From the NCBI RefSeq assembly GCF_024347515.1, contig NZ_AP025493.1, positions 930,001 to 994,000 of the forward strand: DNA of 64,000 bases, written 5' to 3'. This DNA is from Vibrio gigantis (GTDB taxonomy: Bacteria; Pseudomonadota; Gammaproteobacteria; Enterobacterales; Vibrionaceae). Position numbers and translations under genes: made by a program. This document shows, one piece after another, positions 17,253-26,098 of this stretch. The notes under the pieces were generated by a model that saw only the letters and a program-made list of their open reading frames with translations, was not told the DNA's origin and did not search any database. Each line of letters begins with the position of its first letter. The stretch's first letter is position 1.

Positions 17253-18149
17253 TCAAACATCCCCAGACTTGATATCGCTAGCCCAAGCTTGTGCCGCAAA
17301 ATCAATAAACTGACGAACAACCGGAAGCTGATAGCTGCGAGATAGATACACCGCCCAAAGCACGCTGCTAGGCGAAACAAAGTCATCCAATATTCGTATC
17401 AGTTTGCCATTCGCAATCAGTGGGTTGGCTAAGTCACAAGGTAAACGAACTACCCCTTTCCCATGCTGTGCGGCGCGAGTTAATACCCCAACATCGTTAG
17501 CCTTAATGGTGCCAGACACCTCAACCGAATAGTGCTGATTATCCTTAACGAAATCCCACTTCGAGACATTCAAATGACGAAAGCAATTATGTTGTCGAAG
17601 CGCTTCGACCGTTTCAGGCTCACCATGTTTGTCCAAGTAGGCTTGTGAAGCACACACCACTGAATCAATTACCATTAGCTTTCGTGCAATCAAACTATCG
17701 TCAGGTTGATCAGTATAGCGAAGTGCAATATCGATCCTTTCATCCACCAGCTGGGTAAAACGGTCTGAAGCAAACAGCTCGACCGTGATATTAGGGTGGC
17801 GCTCCATAAATTGTTCGACCACATCCAACAGCATGTGCTGAGTTAAACCAATGGGAGCTGCAATTCGAATGGTTCCAGAAAGATCATCGGTTTGATTAAG
17901 TGAAGTAACTTCTAGCTCAGCAGTTTCATGGAGGATTTTCTCGCAGCGCTGCAGAGCGATTTCCCCTGCCGCCGTTAAGCTCACCTTTCGAGTCGTCCTA
18001 TGCAATAGCCTCTGCTTCAACCACCCTTCTATCTCTTGAACATGACGTGACACCTGCAATCTGCTCATATCCAAATGCTCAGCCGCTTGAGTGAAGCTGG
18101 CACAATTTGCGACTTCGACAAAGCTACGCATTGCCGTCAACCTATCCAT
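17253..18149 (-). CDS. LysR-family transcriptional regulator
   Basis: A 298-aa LTTR. The N-terminal winged helix (MDRLTAMRSFVEVANCASFTQAAEHLDMSRLQVSRHVQEIE) is of the CrgA/DsdC-like class common before oxidoreductases, followed by RTTRKVSLTAAG. A substrate-binding domain begins near residue 90 (DLSGTIRIAAPIGLTQ). The start at 18149 has a GGAGAG site; the longer frame to 18206 does not. It is divergent from the NAD(P)H-binding protein at 18307, with a perfect 18-bp dyad between them that is probably its operator. Confidence 0.9.
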   Translation of the reverse strand: MDRLTAMRSFVEVANCASFTQAAEHLDMSRLQVSRHVQEIEGWLKQRLLHRTTRKVSLTAAGEIALQRCEKILHETAELEVTSLNQTDDLSGTIRIAAPIGLTQHMLLDVVEQFMERHPNITVELFASDRFTQLVDERIDIALRYTDQPDDSLIARKLMVIDSVVCASQAYLDKHGEPETVEALRQHNCFRHLNVSKWDFVKDNQHYSVEVSGTIKANDVGVLTRAAQHGKGVVRLPCDLANPLIANGKLIRILDDFVSPSSVLWAVYLSRSYQLPVVRQFIDFAAQAWASDIKSGDV

Positions 18150-18217
18150 CACACTCTCCTTTAACTGTTTAGCTGCTAACCTTATTAGATCACTATATAG
18201 ATACAATCTACATCATT

Positions 18218-18235
18218 TTGCGATATTTATCGCAA
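18218..18235. promoter_or_regulatory. perfect LTTR-type operator dyad
   Basis: TTGCGATA-TT-TATCGCAA is a perfect palindrome between the divergent LysR gene and the NAD(P)-dependent oxidoreductase. Its symmetry and position fit a LysR recognition site. Confidence 0.6.
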
Positions 18236-18306
18236 CCTAGTGAGCTATTAGACTGCAATGGCTGTCGAGAAAACGACTCAATAAATTAGATAATTGGAGA
18301 GACATT

Positions 18307-18945
18307 ATGAAAATTGCAGTATTAGGCGCATCAGGTTGGATTGGTAGTCACATCGCTCAAGAAGCTCAATCTCGTGGTCACGACGTGGTTGCTGTCGTAA
18401 GAGATGAAAGCCGTGTAGAAGCCAATGATGTTGAAGTTCGTTCATTTGATTTACAAGATGAAGCAGCAAGCTTAGCGGCCGCGCTAACAGGCGTTGATGC
18501 GGTCATCGCTTCCATTGGCGGACGTGCTCTAGGTAATCACGACATCGTAAAAAACACTGCGACTAAATTGCTAGCCACATTACCAAGTATCGGTATCGAG
18601 CGCTTGTTGTGGGTTGGCGGTGCAGGCTCATTAGAAGTAGCACCAAATGTATCGTTAGTTAGCGTTCCTGACTTCCCTGCGGATTACAAAAACGAAGCGC
18701 TAGCACAAGGCGAAGCGCTTGAAGTGTTCAAGCAATCTAATAGCGAAGTTAATTGGACGTTCGTTAGCCCGGCAGCAGAAATCTTCCCGGGCGAGAAACT
18801 ATCAACCTACCGAACAGGTGGCGATCAACTGCTTACCGACGAAGATGGCAACAGCAAAATTTCGGTGAGCGATTACGCTATCGCGATGATTGATGAACTC
18901 GAAGCCGGTAAGTTCCCCCGCCAACGTATCGGTGTCGCTTACTAA
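18307..18945 (+). CDS. NAD(P)H-binding (NmrA/SDR-like) oxidoreductase
   Basis: A 212-aa atypical short-chain dehydrogenase with the N-terminal Rossmann motif VLGASGWIGSHIAQEA (glycine pattern GASGWIG). An acidic loop follows (RSFDLQDEAASLAAALTGVDAVIASIGG). It aligns with YwnB/NmrA-like NAD(P)H-binding proteins; the substrate is unknown and the classical YxxxK pair is not obvious. GGAGAG precedes the ATG. It is the likely target of the divergent LysR regulator. Confidence 0.8.
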   Translation: MKIAVLGASGWIGSHIAQEAQSRGHDVVAVVRDESRVEANDVEVRSFDLQDEAASLAAALTGVDAVIASIGGRALGNHDIVKNTATKLLATLPSIGIERLLWVGGAGSLEVAPNVSLVSVPDFPADYKNEALAQGEALEVFKQSNSEVNWTFVSPAAEIFPGEKLSTYRTGGDQLLTDEDGNSKISVSDYAIAMIDELEAGKFPRQRIGVAY

Positions 18946-19042
18946 TGCTTTGATGTGTCATAAGTAAGCTCGATAGAATTAGAAAATTAAAAGCCGCTGA
19001 CTTTTGGTAAACGGCTTTCTGTTTTGTTCATCGAGATAATCA

Positions 19043-19696
19043 TCATATCAGTGGCAAGTGACCCGTTTTCACAAGGATAACGGTCTCTTCTTCCACAAAC
19101 GGGAAATGCTCACTCATGTGAGGGCTGCGCATCCATGTGTGTTTCGGGTACACGCCATGTTCATCTTTGAAAGTGCCCGACAACACAAAGATCTCTTCAC
19201 CACCAAAGTGACGATGTGGCTGAAAACGCTCGCCAACTGGCCACTTAACTAAAGCAACGTGTTCGTGCTCAAACTCATGCAGTGGCATCACTTGTAAGCC
19301 ACCAATGCCCGGGAGCCATTCCGTTTCTAGCGTATTGATTCGAACTTGAGTTAAGTCTCTTGCATCAAACTGGTTTAGCTTAACTAAGATCGTGCAACCA
19401 TCTCGACTAGATGGAGAGTGCGCACTGCCAGGTGGGTTTCGAATATAGGTACCTGCAGGAAAATCGCCGGTTTCATCTGAGAACACACCGTCTAATACGA
19501 AGATCTCTTCTCCTTGGGGGTGTGGGTGTTCGGAGAATGAAGATTGAGGATCGTATTTCACCACGCTAGTCGTGTGACCCGATTCTCTCTCTTCTCTTTC
19601 TAGGGGCTTACGCCATACCCCTTTGGCAGGGCTTGCCACCCAATCTAGTTTATCGGTTTCGATAACCAGTCTCTTTGAAAAGTCCATGTTGAACAT
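19043..19696 (-). CDS. bicupin protein, ChrR-like cupin repeats
   Basis: A 217-aa cytoplasmic protein with two cupin barrels. Metal-binding motifs are SEHPHPQGEEIFVLDG (about 54-69) and QPHRHFGGEEIFVLSG (about 160-175), each giving the HxH...E pattern. These match ChrR-type anti-sigma cupins without the zinc anti-sigma domain, so it is more likely a small-molecule-binding or dioxygenase-type cupin. It is a single-gene unit on the minus strand between two oxidoreductase systems. Function unknown. Confidence 0.78.
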   Translation of the reverse strand: MFNMDFSKRLVIETDKLDWVASPAKGVWRKPLEREERESGHTTSVVKYDPQSSFSEHPHPQGEEIFVLDGVFSDETGDFPAGTYIRNPPGSAHSPSSRDGCTILVKLNQFDARDLTQVRINTLETEWLPGIGGLQVMPLHEFEHEHVALVKWPVGERFQPHRHFGGEEIFVLSGTFKDEHGVYPKHTWMRSPHMSEHFPFVEEETVILVKTGHLPLI

Positions 19697-19828
19697 AATG
19701 ACGACCTTACTCTAACTATTGTTTTAATTATTATTGTCTTGCTAATGTCTATTCTACGCGAATACTCATCAAGGAGGCCATCTCGCTGTCATTTTGCCTG
19801 CGCGACAGCCACCTAACAAAAATCCTGA

Positions 19829-20596
19829 TTAATTGCGGCCAGCGATCACGCCACCATCAACATCCCAGATTGCGCCCGTTACCCAATCGGCACTGTCTGA
19901 TAGTAAGAAAGAGATGCTGTTTGCGATGTCTTTCGGCAAACCTACTCGACCAATTGGATGGAAAGCATTGAAGCCTTCTAGCGCTTGATCTACTTCTTCC
20001 GGCTTAATGAAAGATTCGTAAATTGGCGTTTTAACTACGGCTGGAGACACCGCATTCACACGAATGTTGTGATCCGCAAGCTCCATCGCCATATGCTGTG
20101 TTAAAGCGTGTAGTCCAGCTTTAGCCATTGAGTACGCAGAAGATGGTGTCGCTTTGATTGCTTGCTTACCCCACATAGAACCAACGTTAACCACACTGCC
20201 GCCGCCGTTCTTAATCATCAACTTGCTTATCGCTTGAGTGATGAAGAAGGTTGCTTTATTAAGCTGCATGTATTGCTCGTAATCAGATTCTTGGTGCTCA
20301 ATAAACGCTTTAGGGTTGAAGTAGCCAGCCGCATTAACAAGGTAACCAATACCCTCTTCAAGCGACTCTAGATGCGCAATAAGGTTCGACACACTAGCAT
20401 CATCATAAAGGTTAGCTTGCCAACCAGAAGCGTGGCCTAGTGATTGAAGTTCTGACACCGCTTTATCTAACTTAGCTGGGTTATTGCCGACAACCAACAC
20501 ATGGATGTTTTGAGCGACTAACTGCTTCGCTGTTTCAAAGCCCATGCCGCTTGTGCCACCGATTACGACTGCAATACCATTTTTAGTGAAGTTCAT
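19829..20596 (-). CDS. short-chain dehydrogenase/reductase (SDR)
   Basis: A 255-aa classical SDR. The cofactor motif VIGGTSGMGFETA (TGxxxGxG variant) is near residue 10, LVNAAGYF corresponds to NNAG, and the catalytic Ser (GSMWG) and YSMAK are in order. The C-terminal IWDVDGG is typical. The start at 20596 follows TTAGGAGA; the longer frame to 20668 is unsupported. It is divergent from an HxlR-type regulator, with inverted GTACTTA elements between them, so it is probably controlled by that regulator. Substrate unknown. Confidence 0.88.
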   Translation of the reverse strand: MNFTKNGIAVVIGGTSGMGFETAKQLVAQNIHVLVVGNNPAKLDKAVSELQSLGHASGWQANLYDDASVSNLIAHLESLEEGIGYLVNAAGYFNPKAFIEHQESDYEQYMQLNKATFFITQAISKLMIKNGGGSVVNVGSMWGKQAIKATPSSAYSMAKAGLHALTQHMAMELADHNIRVNAVSPAVVKTPIYESFIKPEEVDQALEGFNAFHPIGRVGLPKDIANSISFLLSDSADWVTGAIWDVDGGVIAGRN

Positions 20597-20659
20597 TTTG
20601 TTATCTCCTAAGTCATGTGAACGTGGTAATCTTAGGCTTTGAACTAACACTATGAATAG

Positions 20660-20688
20660 TAAGTACAAATCGGTTAGGTAGGTACTTA
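20660..20688. promoter_or_regulatory. HxlR-type operator candidate
   Basis: TAAGTAC and GTACTTA are perfect 7-bp inverted arms 15 bp apart in the SDR/HxlR divergent promoter. A further GGTAC follows at 20691. GTAC-containing dyads are known for HxlR/QorR regulators. Confidence 0.55.
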
Positions 20689-20701
20689 TTGGTACATCTT
20701 T

Positions 20702-21040
20702 ATGAAAAATCAGGAAAACTTTTTTTCAAGAAAATCAGCACCGGAGCGTTCCGCTCGTATGGTCGAAACCATCTACGGCTGTAAATGGTCGCTAACGGTT
20801 TACCAATTATTGGCAAATGGCATTAATCGCCCCGGTGAGATGGTGCGCTCGGTCGAAGGGTTATCGACCAAGGTACTGAATGAGTGTTTGAAGCGAAATG
20901 TTGAGTTCGGGATTTTAAACAAGCAAATGTTCAACGAACTGCCACCTAGAGTTGAGTATCAAGTAACGCCTTTTGGTGAGAAGTTTTTACTGATTCTGGA
21001 TCAACTGGAAAGCCTGCAAAACGAAATCGACGAGATGTAA
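20702..21040 (+). CDS. HxlR-family winged-helix regulator
   Basis: A 112-aa regulator of the HxlR type: IYGCKWSLTVYQLLANGINRPGEM corresponds to the family's GGKW...IL..L......RF.EL core, then LSTKVLNECLKRNVEFGIL and the wing PPRVEYQVTPFGEKF. It lacks the usual N-terminal cysteine of redox-sensing members, having only the Cys in YGCKW and in NECLK. It is divergent from the SDR at 19829-20596 and probably controls it and itself. Confidence 0.88.
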   Translation: MKNQENFFSRKSAPERSARMVETIYGCKWSLTVYQLLANGINRPGEMVRSVEGLSTKVLNECLKRNVEFGILNKQMFNELPPRVEYQVTPFGEKFLLILDQLESLQNEIDEM

Positions 21041-21082
21041 GCACAAACCAGCCTAACTATTGTCAAAAGACGGAAGACATAC

Positions 21083-21988
21083 TTAGCTGACTGGCATTTG
21101 TTCAAAGCGACCTTTTACGAAATCAATGAAGGTTCGAATTCGGCTTGGTTGATAGCGGTCTCGATGGTAGATCGCTGAAAAGTCCACTTTAGGCACCACC
21201 CAGTCATCAAACACCTGCACTAATTGCCCATCATTCAGTTCTTGTAAGCAATAGATAGTAGGTACACGAATAATCCCGTTACCCGACTTCGCGCCTTGTA
21301 CTAGCACTCGACCATTTTTGCATTGCAATCTGCCAGTCACATGCACATCGAGCGTTTTCTTGGTGTCATCCAACGCTTGAAAACTCCATTTACGCACCGA
21401 ACCGGTTAAGCAGTCATGATGGATCAACTCTTTAGGGTGATTGGGCTTTCCTTTACGAGCAAAATACTCAGGGCTCGCGAGTGTTCCCATCTCTATGTCC
21501 AATAGCTTCCTTGCAATAAAGCCCGCGTCTTCAAGGCTTCCCATGCGAAAAGCGATATCGAAAGCGTCTTCAATCAAGTCGACTCGGTTACTACTGAAAT
21601 CCAGGCTTATGCTGATATCAGGATAGAGCTGCATAAACTCATTGACCAGATCAGCAATGATCACCTCCCCCAAATAACCACCGACACAGTTGACTTTGAT
21701 GTCACCGCGTACTTCTTCGACATCATCGACGGCAGCAATCAGTGCTTGGTCTATATTATCTAAAGCTTGTTCACATCTCGCGTACAGATCTTGCCCTGCG
21801 TGAGTCAGCCTCAAGGTTCGTGTGGTGCGGATAAACAATGTCACGCCCATCTGTTTTTCTAAGCTACTTACTTGGCGTGAAACGTGGGAGCGCGACACAT
21901 CAAGCTCCTCCGCCGCTTTAGTGAAGTTACCTAAACGAGCGATAAGCACGAAAGAACGAATATCAGATAGGTTAATTTGATTGAGCAT
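21083..21988 (-). CDS. LysR-family transcriptional regulator
   Basis: A 301-aa LTTR. The DNA-binding domain is at 1-60 (ARLGNFTKAAEELDVSRSHVSRQVSSLE) with RTTRTLRLTHAG following, and the effector domain begins near 90 (VRGDIKVNCVGGYLGEV). It is divergent from the SDR at 22215-22934, with a TGTTGC-N6-GCAACA dyad in between. It is probably the regulator of that dehydrogenase. The effector is unknown. Confidence 0.9.
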   Translation of the reverse strand: MLNQINLSDIRSFVLIARLGNFTKAAEELDVSRSHVSRQVSSLEKQMGVTLFIRTTRTLRLTHAGQDLYARCEQALDNIDQALIAAVDDVEEVRGDIKVNCVGGYLGEVIIADLVNEFMQLYPDISISLDFSSNRVDLIEDAFDIAFRMGSLEDAGFIARKLLDIEMGTLASPEYFARKGKPNHPKELIHHDCLTGSVRKWSFQALDDTKKTLDVHVTGRLQCKNGRVLVQGAKSGNGIIRVPTIYCLQELNDGQLVQVFDDWVVPKVDFSAIYHRDRYQPSRIRTFIDFVKGRFEQMPVS

Positions 21989-22047
21989 GGCCGCCAGCTT
22001 ACTTGTGAAATTTAAAGATAATGACGTAATAAAGTGAACTCACTTAT

Positions 22048-22065
22048 TGTTGCACTACAGCAACA
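22048..22065. promoter_or_regulatory. LTTR operator candidate
   Basis: TGTTGC-ACTACA-GCAACA has perfect 6-bp arms and the T-N11-A pattern of LysR sites. It is 60 bp from the LysR start and 150 bp before the SDR. Confidence 0.5.
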
Positions 22066-22214
22066 GTGTTTCAAGTAAAGCGCTATATATCAACAATGCT
22101 ATTTTCCTTAATATACCTCCATCGCAACGAAGCAAGGCAACAAGCACTTGATTCGAATGCACTTAAACAATACGTCGTAGCCAACCGACGCAATTAAAGT
22201 ACAGAGGAAATAAA

Positions 22215-22934
22215 ATGAAAAAACTAATCGTAATTACAGGTGCAAGCTCTGGTATTGGTGAAGCAATCGCTCGTCGTCTTAGCGATGAAGGTCACCCTCT
22301 GCTACTTCTAGCTCGTCGTATTGATCGCCTTGAAGCTCTTAACCTACCAAACTCACTATCTGTGAAAGTAGACGTAACAGACAAAGCATCTTTTGATGCA
22401 GCTATCGCACAAGGTGAAGAGAAATTCGGCCCTGTAGATGCGCTTATCAATAACGCTGGTGCAATGCTTCTTGGTCAAATCGATACTCAAGACGCTCAAG
22501 AGTGGAAGACAATGTTCGATGTAAACGTAATCGGTCTTCTAAACGGCATGCAATCTGTACTTGCACCGATGATGGAACGCAACACAGGTACTATCATCAA
22601 CATCAGCTCAATTGCGGGTAAGAAAACATTCCCAAGCCATGCTGCTTACTGTGGTACTAAGTTCGCGGTACACGCTATCTCTGAAAACGTTCGTGAAGAA
22701 GTTGCGGCTTCAAATGTTCGTGTTACCACTATCGCACCGGGTGCTGTAGAGACTGAACTTCTGTCTCACACAACATCTCAAGAGATCAAAGACGGTTACG
22801 ATTCTTGGAAAGAAGACATGGGCGGTGTATTGGCAGCTGACGATATTGCTCGCGCTGTATCATTCGCTTACCAACAACCACAGAACGTATGTATCCGTGA
22901 GATCGCTCTAGCTCCAACTAAGCAACAGCCATAG
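22215..22934 (+). CDS. short-chain dehydrogenase/reductase (YdfG-like)
   Basis: A 239-aa classical SDR. TGASSGIGEA (residues 8-17) binds NADP, LINNAGAM matches NNAG, and SSIAGKK with YCGTKFAVH holds the catalytic Ser-Tyr-Lys. The overall pattern is that of YdfG/serine-dehydrogenase-like SDRs acting on 3-hydroxy acids, but the substrate is not certain. A GAGGAAA site precedes the ATG. Codon choice is strongly biased to common codons, suggesting high expression. It is divergent from a LysR gene. Confidence 0.88.
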   Translation: MKKLIVITGASSGIGEAIARRLSDEGHPLLLLARRIDRLEALNLPNSLSVKVDVTDKASFDAAIAQGEEKFGPVDALINNAGAMLLGQIDTQDAQEWKTMFDVNVIGLLNGMQSVLAPMMERNTGTIINISSIAGKKTFPSHAAYCGTKFAVHAISENVREEVAASNVRVTTIAPGAVETELLSHTTSQEIKDGYDSWKEDMGGVLAADDIARAVSFAYQQPQNVCIREIALAPTKQQP

Positions 22935-22975
22935 AAGCTAATCTATCACGCATATATTCGTGAATATTAAATAGA

Positions 22976-23011
22976 AAGCGCCACTACTGATTCAGTAGTG
23001 GCGCTTTTGTT
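22976..23011. terminator. bidirectional terminator between SDR and lipoprotein genes
   Basis: AAAGCGCCACTACTGA pairs with TCAGTAGTGGCGCTTTT. A/T runs on both sides serve the convergent genes at 22934 and 23045. Confidence 0.88.
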
Positions 23012-23044
23012 TTGATTCAATCTAATTGCTTGCAATAAGCGAGA

Positions 23045-24856
23045 TTAGAACTCAACGCGGTAAACTGATGTGCTACCACTCACTTCGTTGCCAACCGCAA
23101 TAAAGTGGTTACCAGAGCGAGTGAAATACTTGATTGACTCTGGGCCTAGGTCACCCGCTTTTGAGTTGTAAGTATCGTTGTCGCAATCACCGTCTTCATC
23201 AACTTTGGTACACACTGGTTGTGTAAAGTCTCGGTTGTTCAAGTAACTGATGAAACTCGCGTTTTTAGGCTGTGTTACGTCGTAAACCATGATGCCACCT
23301 TGGCGCTCAAGACCAATAAAGGCATACTGCTTACCGTTAATCTCAGCCACTTCGATAGCCTCAGGTTCAACCCCTTTGTCATCGCTGCGAGCGTCACCAC
23401 TTTGGTTGTTATCATTGGTGCTGTTGAAGTTTGCAGGATCTTGATCAAGAACGATTCGAGCGAAATCATCGCCGCTATCAAACACTAACTCGCCAGATTC
23501 ATCCCAAATAGAGAAAGAACGGCTACCGAATGCTTGAACTTTTTGGTCAGCAGCAAGTGTTCCTTGTGGCTTAATCACCTTAAGACGAGCCAGTTGTTTG
23601 TTGTCTTTCAATGCACCAGCCAATGGGTGGTTAGCATCAACATCTAGCTTCTTGCCACGTACTTCATCAACATAAGCGATACAAAAGTCTTTTTCTGTGG
23701 TGTAGTTTTCGGTGCCTTTATAGTCATCACCATCCCACTCAAAGCCTTTATCATCACACACTTTTTGCGTTGTCTTGATGCCATACTCGCGGCCATCACC
23801 TTCGTTCGCAGTTACGATGTAGGTATTGCCATCGACACTGTAGCTAGTAATGCTATCAGGCATGTAAAGCCCTTCTAACATTGCGTAGCTTTGTAGGTTG
23901 CCGATGTTTTTGTCTTTGTTCGATGCATCCAACTGAGCGGTATCCCAAGGTTTACCGCCTAATCCGAGAATCGCATCGACTTGTGCAGTTGCCACGTCAA
24001 TTGCTGCCAATGCATTGTTCTCTTGCAAGGCCACATAGAGTTTGCCGTTATCTGCAAACGTTAGGTATTCAGGCTCTAAGTCTTGAGCAACGGTCGCATT
24101 CGGAGCTGAGATTCGAACCTTGCCGGTCAGTTCTTTATGACGAGGCTGACCTTGATTGAATGCCTTGAAATCAATCTGCGTGACTTTCGCTTGCATCGGC
24201 CCATTCGCTAAATCTACCAATGTCACAGAGCCTTCAGGGTCAATGCTGTAATCCGAATTCGGCTCACCTTCATTTGCCGAAGCGATGTAACGGCCGTCTT
24301 TAGAAAAGCTCACCATGTCTGGCAGTGCACCGGCTTCGTATGTAGTGATCAGCTCTAATGTGTCTGAACGATAAAGCGCAATAATGCCATTTTGTTGTTT
24401 GTCGGCGTTTTCAATCGCGACAGCGACTAATCCTTGATGTGTCGAAACGCTATTTGCAGCGCCGATATTAATACCAGAAGCTAAAGCGGCAGATTGAAGA
24501 ACAATAGAGCCTTCCGAGTTTGGCGAGCTATCGACATTCATCGATAGCACATCAACTTTCTTTGCTTGAGCGTTTACGACATACAATTTATCGGTACATG
24601 AATCGTAGCTGACAATTTCTGCTGCGGAAGTTGCAAAGGGAGCTTCGGCAATGGAACGGCCAACCAGAGTAAGCTCGGTAACTTCAGCATCACTTGCGAT
24701 TGGCTGTTGGCTGGATTGGCATTGGAGGCTCAAAGCATCAAGTGAGGTTTGAGATAGCGTACTAGCGGTAGATGATGTTGACTGAGAACACCCGGCCAGA
24801 GCAGAACTCACTGCGATAGGTAGTAATAAAGTCAGCTTATTAAATTTACGATTCAT
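23045..24856 (-). CDS. choice-of-anchor I family lipoprotein (beta-propeller)
   Basis: A 603-aa exported lipoprotein: hydrophobic signal followed by lipobox SSALAGC (Cys22), then a Ser/Thr-rich linker. The body matches choice-of-anchor I proteins, predicted beta-propellers related to those found beside alkaline phosphatases. Seen in it are TYEAGALPDMVSFSKDGRYI, then ANEGEPNSDYSIDPEGSVTL, EPEYLTFADNGKLYVALQEN, MPDSITSYSVDG and ANEGDGREYG. Four acidic Asn/Asp loops near 480-570 may bind calcium. The role may be phosphatase-related but is not established. It is monocistronic. Confidence 0.8.
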   Translation of the reverse strand: MNRKFNKLTLLLPIAVSSALAGCSQSTSSTASTLSQTSLDALSLQCQSSQQPIASDAEVTELTLVGRSIAEAPFATSAAEIVSYDSCTDKLYVVNAQAKKVDVLSMNVDSSPNSEGSIVLQSAALASGINIGAANSVSTHQGLVAVAIENADKQQNGIIALYRSDTLELITTYEAGALPDMVSFSKDGRYIASANEGEPNSDYSIDPEGSVTLVDLANGPMQAKVTQIDFKAFNQGQPRHKELTGKVRISAPNATVAQDLEPEYLTFADNGKLYVALQENNALAAIDVATAQVDAILGLGGKPWDTAQLDASNKDKNIGNLQSYAMLEGLYMPDSITSYSVDGNTYIVTANEGDGREYGIKTTQKVCDDKGFEWDGDDYKGTENYTTEKDFCIAYVDEVRGKKLDVDANHPLAGALKDNKQLARLKVIKPQGTLAADQKVQAFGSRSFSIWDESGELVFDSGDDFARIVLDQDPANFNSTNDNNQSGDARSDDKGVEPEAIEVAEINGKQYAFIGLERQGGIMVYDVTQPKNASFISYLNNRDFTQPVCTKVDEDGDCDNDTYNSKAGDLGPESIKYFTRSGNHFIAVGNEVSGSTSVYRVEF

Positions 24857-24998
24857 ATATCCTCCATAATTTGAATCGCGATCATAGAGGCCGCTTATGA
24901 CAGTTATCTTTCCCTTTTGTTAACAATAGGTGACGACAATCGGTTCCACTTACCTATAACAACAGCAAGTTGGAGTGAGCGTTTCATTAACAAGCAAG

Positions 24999-25029
24999 CA
25001 AAAAAAGCACCCAAGCTGGCTGGTGCTTG
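24999..25029 (-). terminator. intrinsic terminator after the OmpW-like gene
   Basis: On the minus strand AAGCACC...GGTGCTT-type stem with loop AGCCAGCTTG, followed by TTTTTTT. It is 29 nt after the stop. Confidence 0.85.
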
Positions 25030-25057
25030 AGCGCCTTTAGTAAACTGAATAGGTGGG

Positions 25058-25747
25058 TTAGAAGTTGTAACCACCACCGATCATGAATACCCATGGGTCG
25101 ATATCAACGTCTGTTGAGAACTGTTGACCATTAAACTTATATTTTGCTGTCGTTCCAATGTCTGCATACCAAACTGATGCGTTTAGGAACCAGTCTTCAT
25201 TGATCATGTAGTCCATACCAATGTTTGCCGCTAAGCCCCAAGAATCATCAAGAGATAAATCACTTAAGCCTAGATCTTTCGCTCCTTGGTTTAGTGACTC
25301 ATCGAAGAAAACAGTGTAGTTGATACCTGCGCCTACGTAAGGGCGGAAGTCACTATTTGCTTGACCAAAATAGTACTGAACCATGAACGTTGGTGGTAGG
25401 TGTTTTGTATCAGCAATTTCACCTAGGCCAGTAGCAGAAATGTTGTGAGAAAATGGGCTTGCCGCTAGTACTTCAAGGCTGATGTTGTCAGTAAACATGT
25501 AACCGAAAGTCAAACCAAGCTGAGTGTTTGAGTCTACAGAAAACTCTGTATTCGGATCATTTAACACAGCACCGCTACTATCATTTGGAGATACCGTTGC
25601 TGCGCCTGCACGGATGATGAAATCACCTTCTTTATGAGCAAGAACATTTGTTGACATAAGAGCCGCAATAACCGCAATACCACATACTGTTTTTTCATTA
25701 TTATTTCCTTTTGAGGGCTTATTCTTTATTGGTGAATGAGTAATCAT
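25058..25747 (-). CDS. ompW: OmpW-family outer-membrane protein with apparent start frameshift
   Basis: An eight-stranded OmpW-type porin. Recognisable parts are a signal peptide core (GIAVIAALMSTNVLA), KEGDFIIRAGAATVSPNDSS, the LGLTFGYMFTDNISLEVLAA strand, FRPYVGAGINYTVFF and the terminal GGGYNF with C-terminal Phe. The proper start should be the ATG at 25698, behind AAAGGAAA and reading MKK. It is followed by only six A (25690-25695); seven would put it in frame and give a normal 213-aa protein. As it stands, the frame is only open via an upstream ATG at 25747 without a good ribosome-binding site. This could be a real lesion, phase variation or an assembly error. Confidence 0.8.
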   Translation of the reverse strand: MITHSPIKNKPSKGNNNEKTVCGIAVIAALMSTNVLAHKEGDFIIRAGAATVSPNDSSGAVLNDPNTEFSVDSNTQLGLTFGYMFTDNISLEVLAASPFSHNISATGLGEIADTKHLPPTFMVQYYFGQANSDFRPYVGAGINYTVFFDESLNQGAKDLGLSDLSLDDSWGLAANIGMDYMINEDWFLNASVWYADIGTTAKYKFNGQQFSTDVDIDPWVFMIGGGYNF

Positions 25748-26098
25748 TTCTTATTTTGCGTGCAAGGTAACATACAATAACCCTACTTTATTGATGGAAA
25801 TCAATTTGTGAAAGGTTATGATTATTTGTGTAAATTTATATCGACCCGATCACTTTATTCTTTCATTTTATTGACAGTTTTGTAATGCAACTTTTCCGTG
25901 CATCATTTTGTTAACTCTGCCTTTTCACTTTGCTCGGATCTCTTTGGATCAAAATAGAGCAATCCAACATCCCGTACGCATCAATTTGGTGCAGTCTCGC
26001 AGAGTTCATTGTCACCTCGGTTAATATTCAATGAGTTACATTTGGCGTGGTGCTTGCAAGTCTATGTTCATAATCATAAATACATTGAGGTTCTGACT
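25748..26098. other. 351-bp intergenic region, ompW/glgC divergent promoters
   Basis: It is AT-rich with no gene or clear repeat. It must carry the divergent promoters of ompW and glgC. I see no operator I can name. Confidence 0.4.

Noticed and set aside
23219..24159. ORFs antisense to the choice-of-anchor I lipoprotein
   Set aside because: Shadows of a long, well-supported coding frame.
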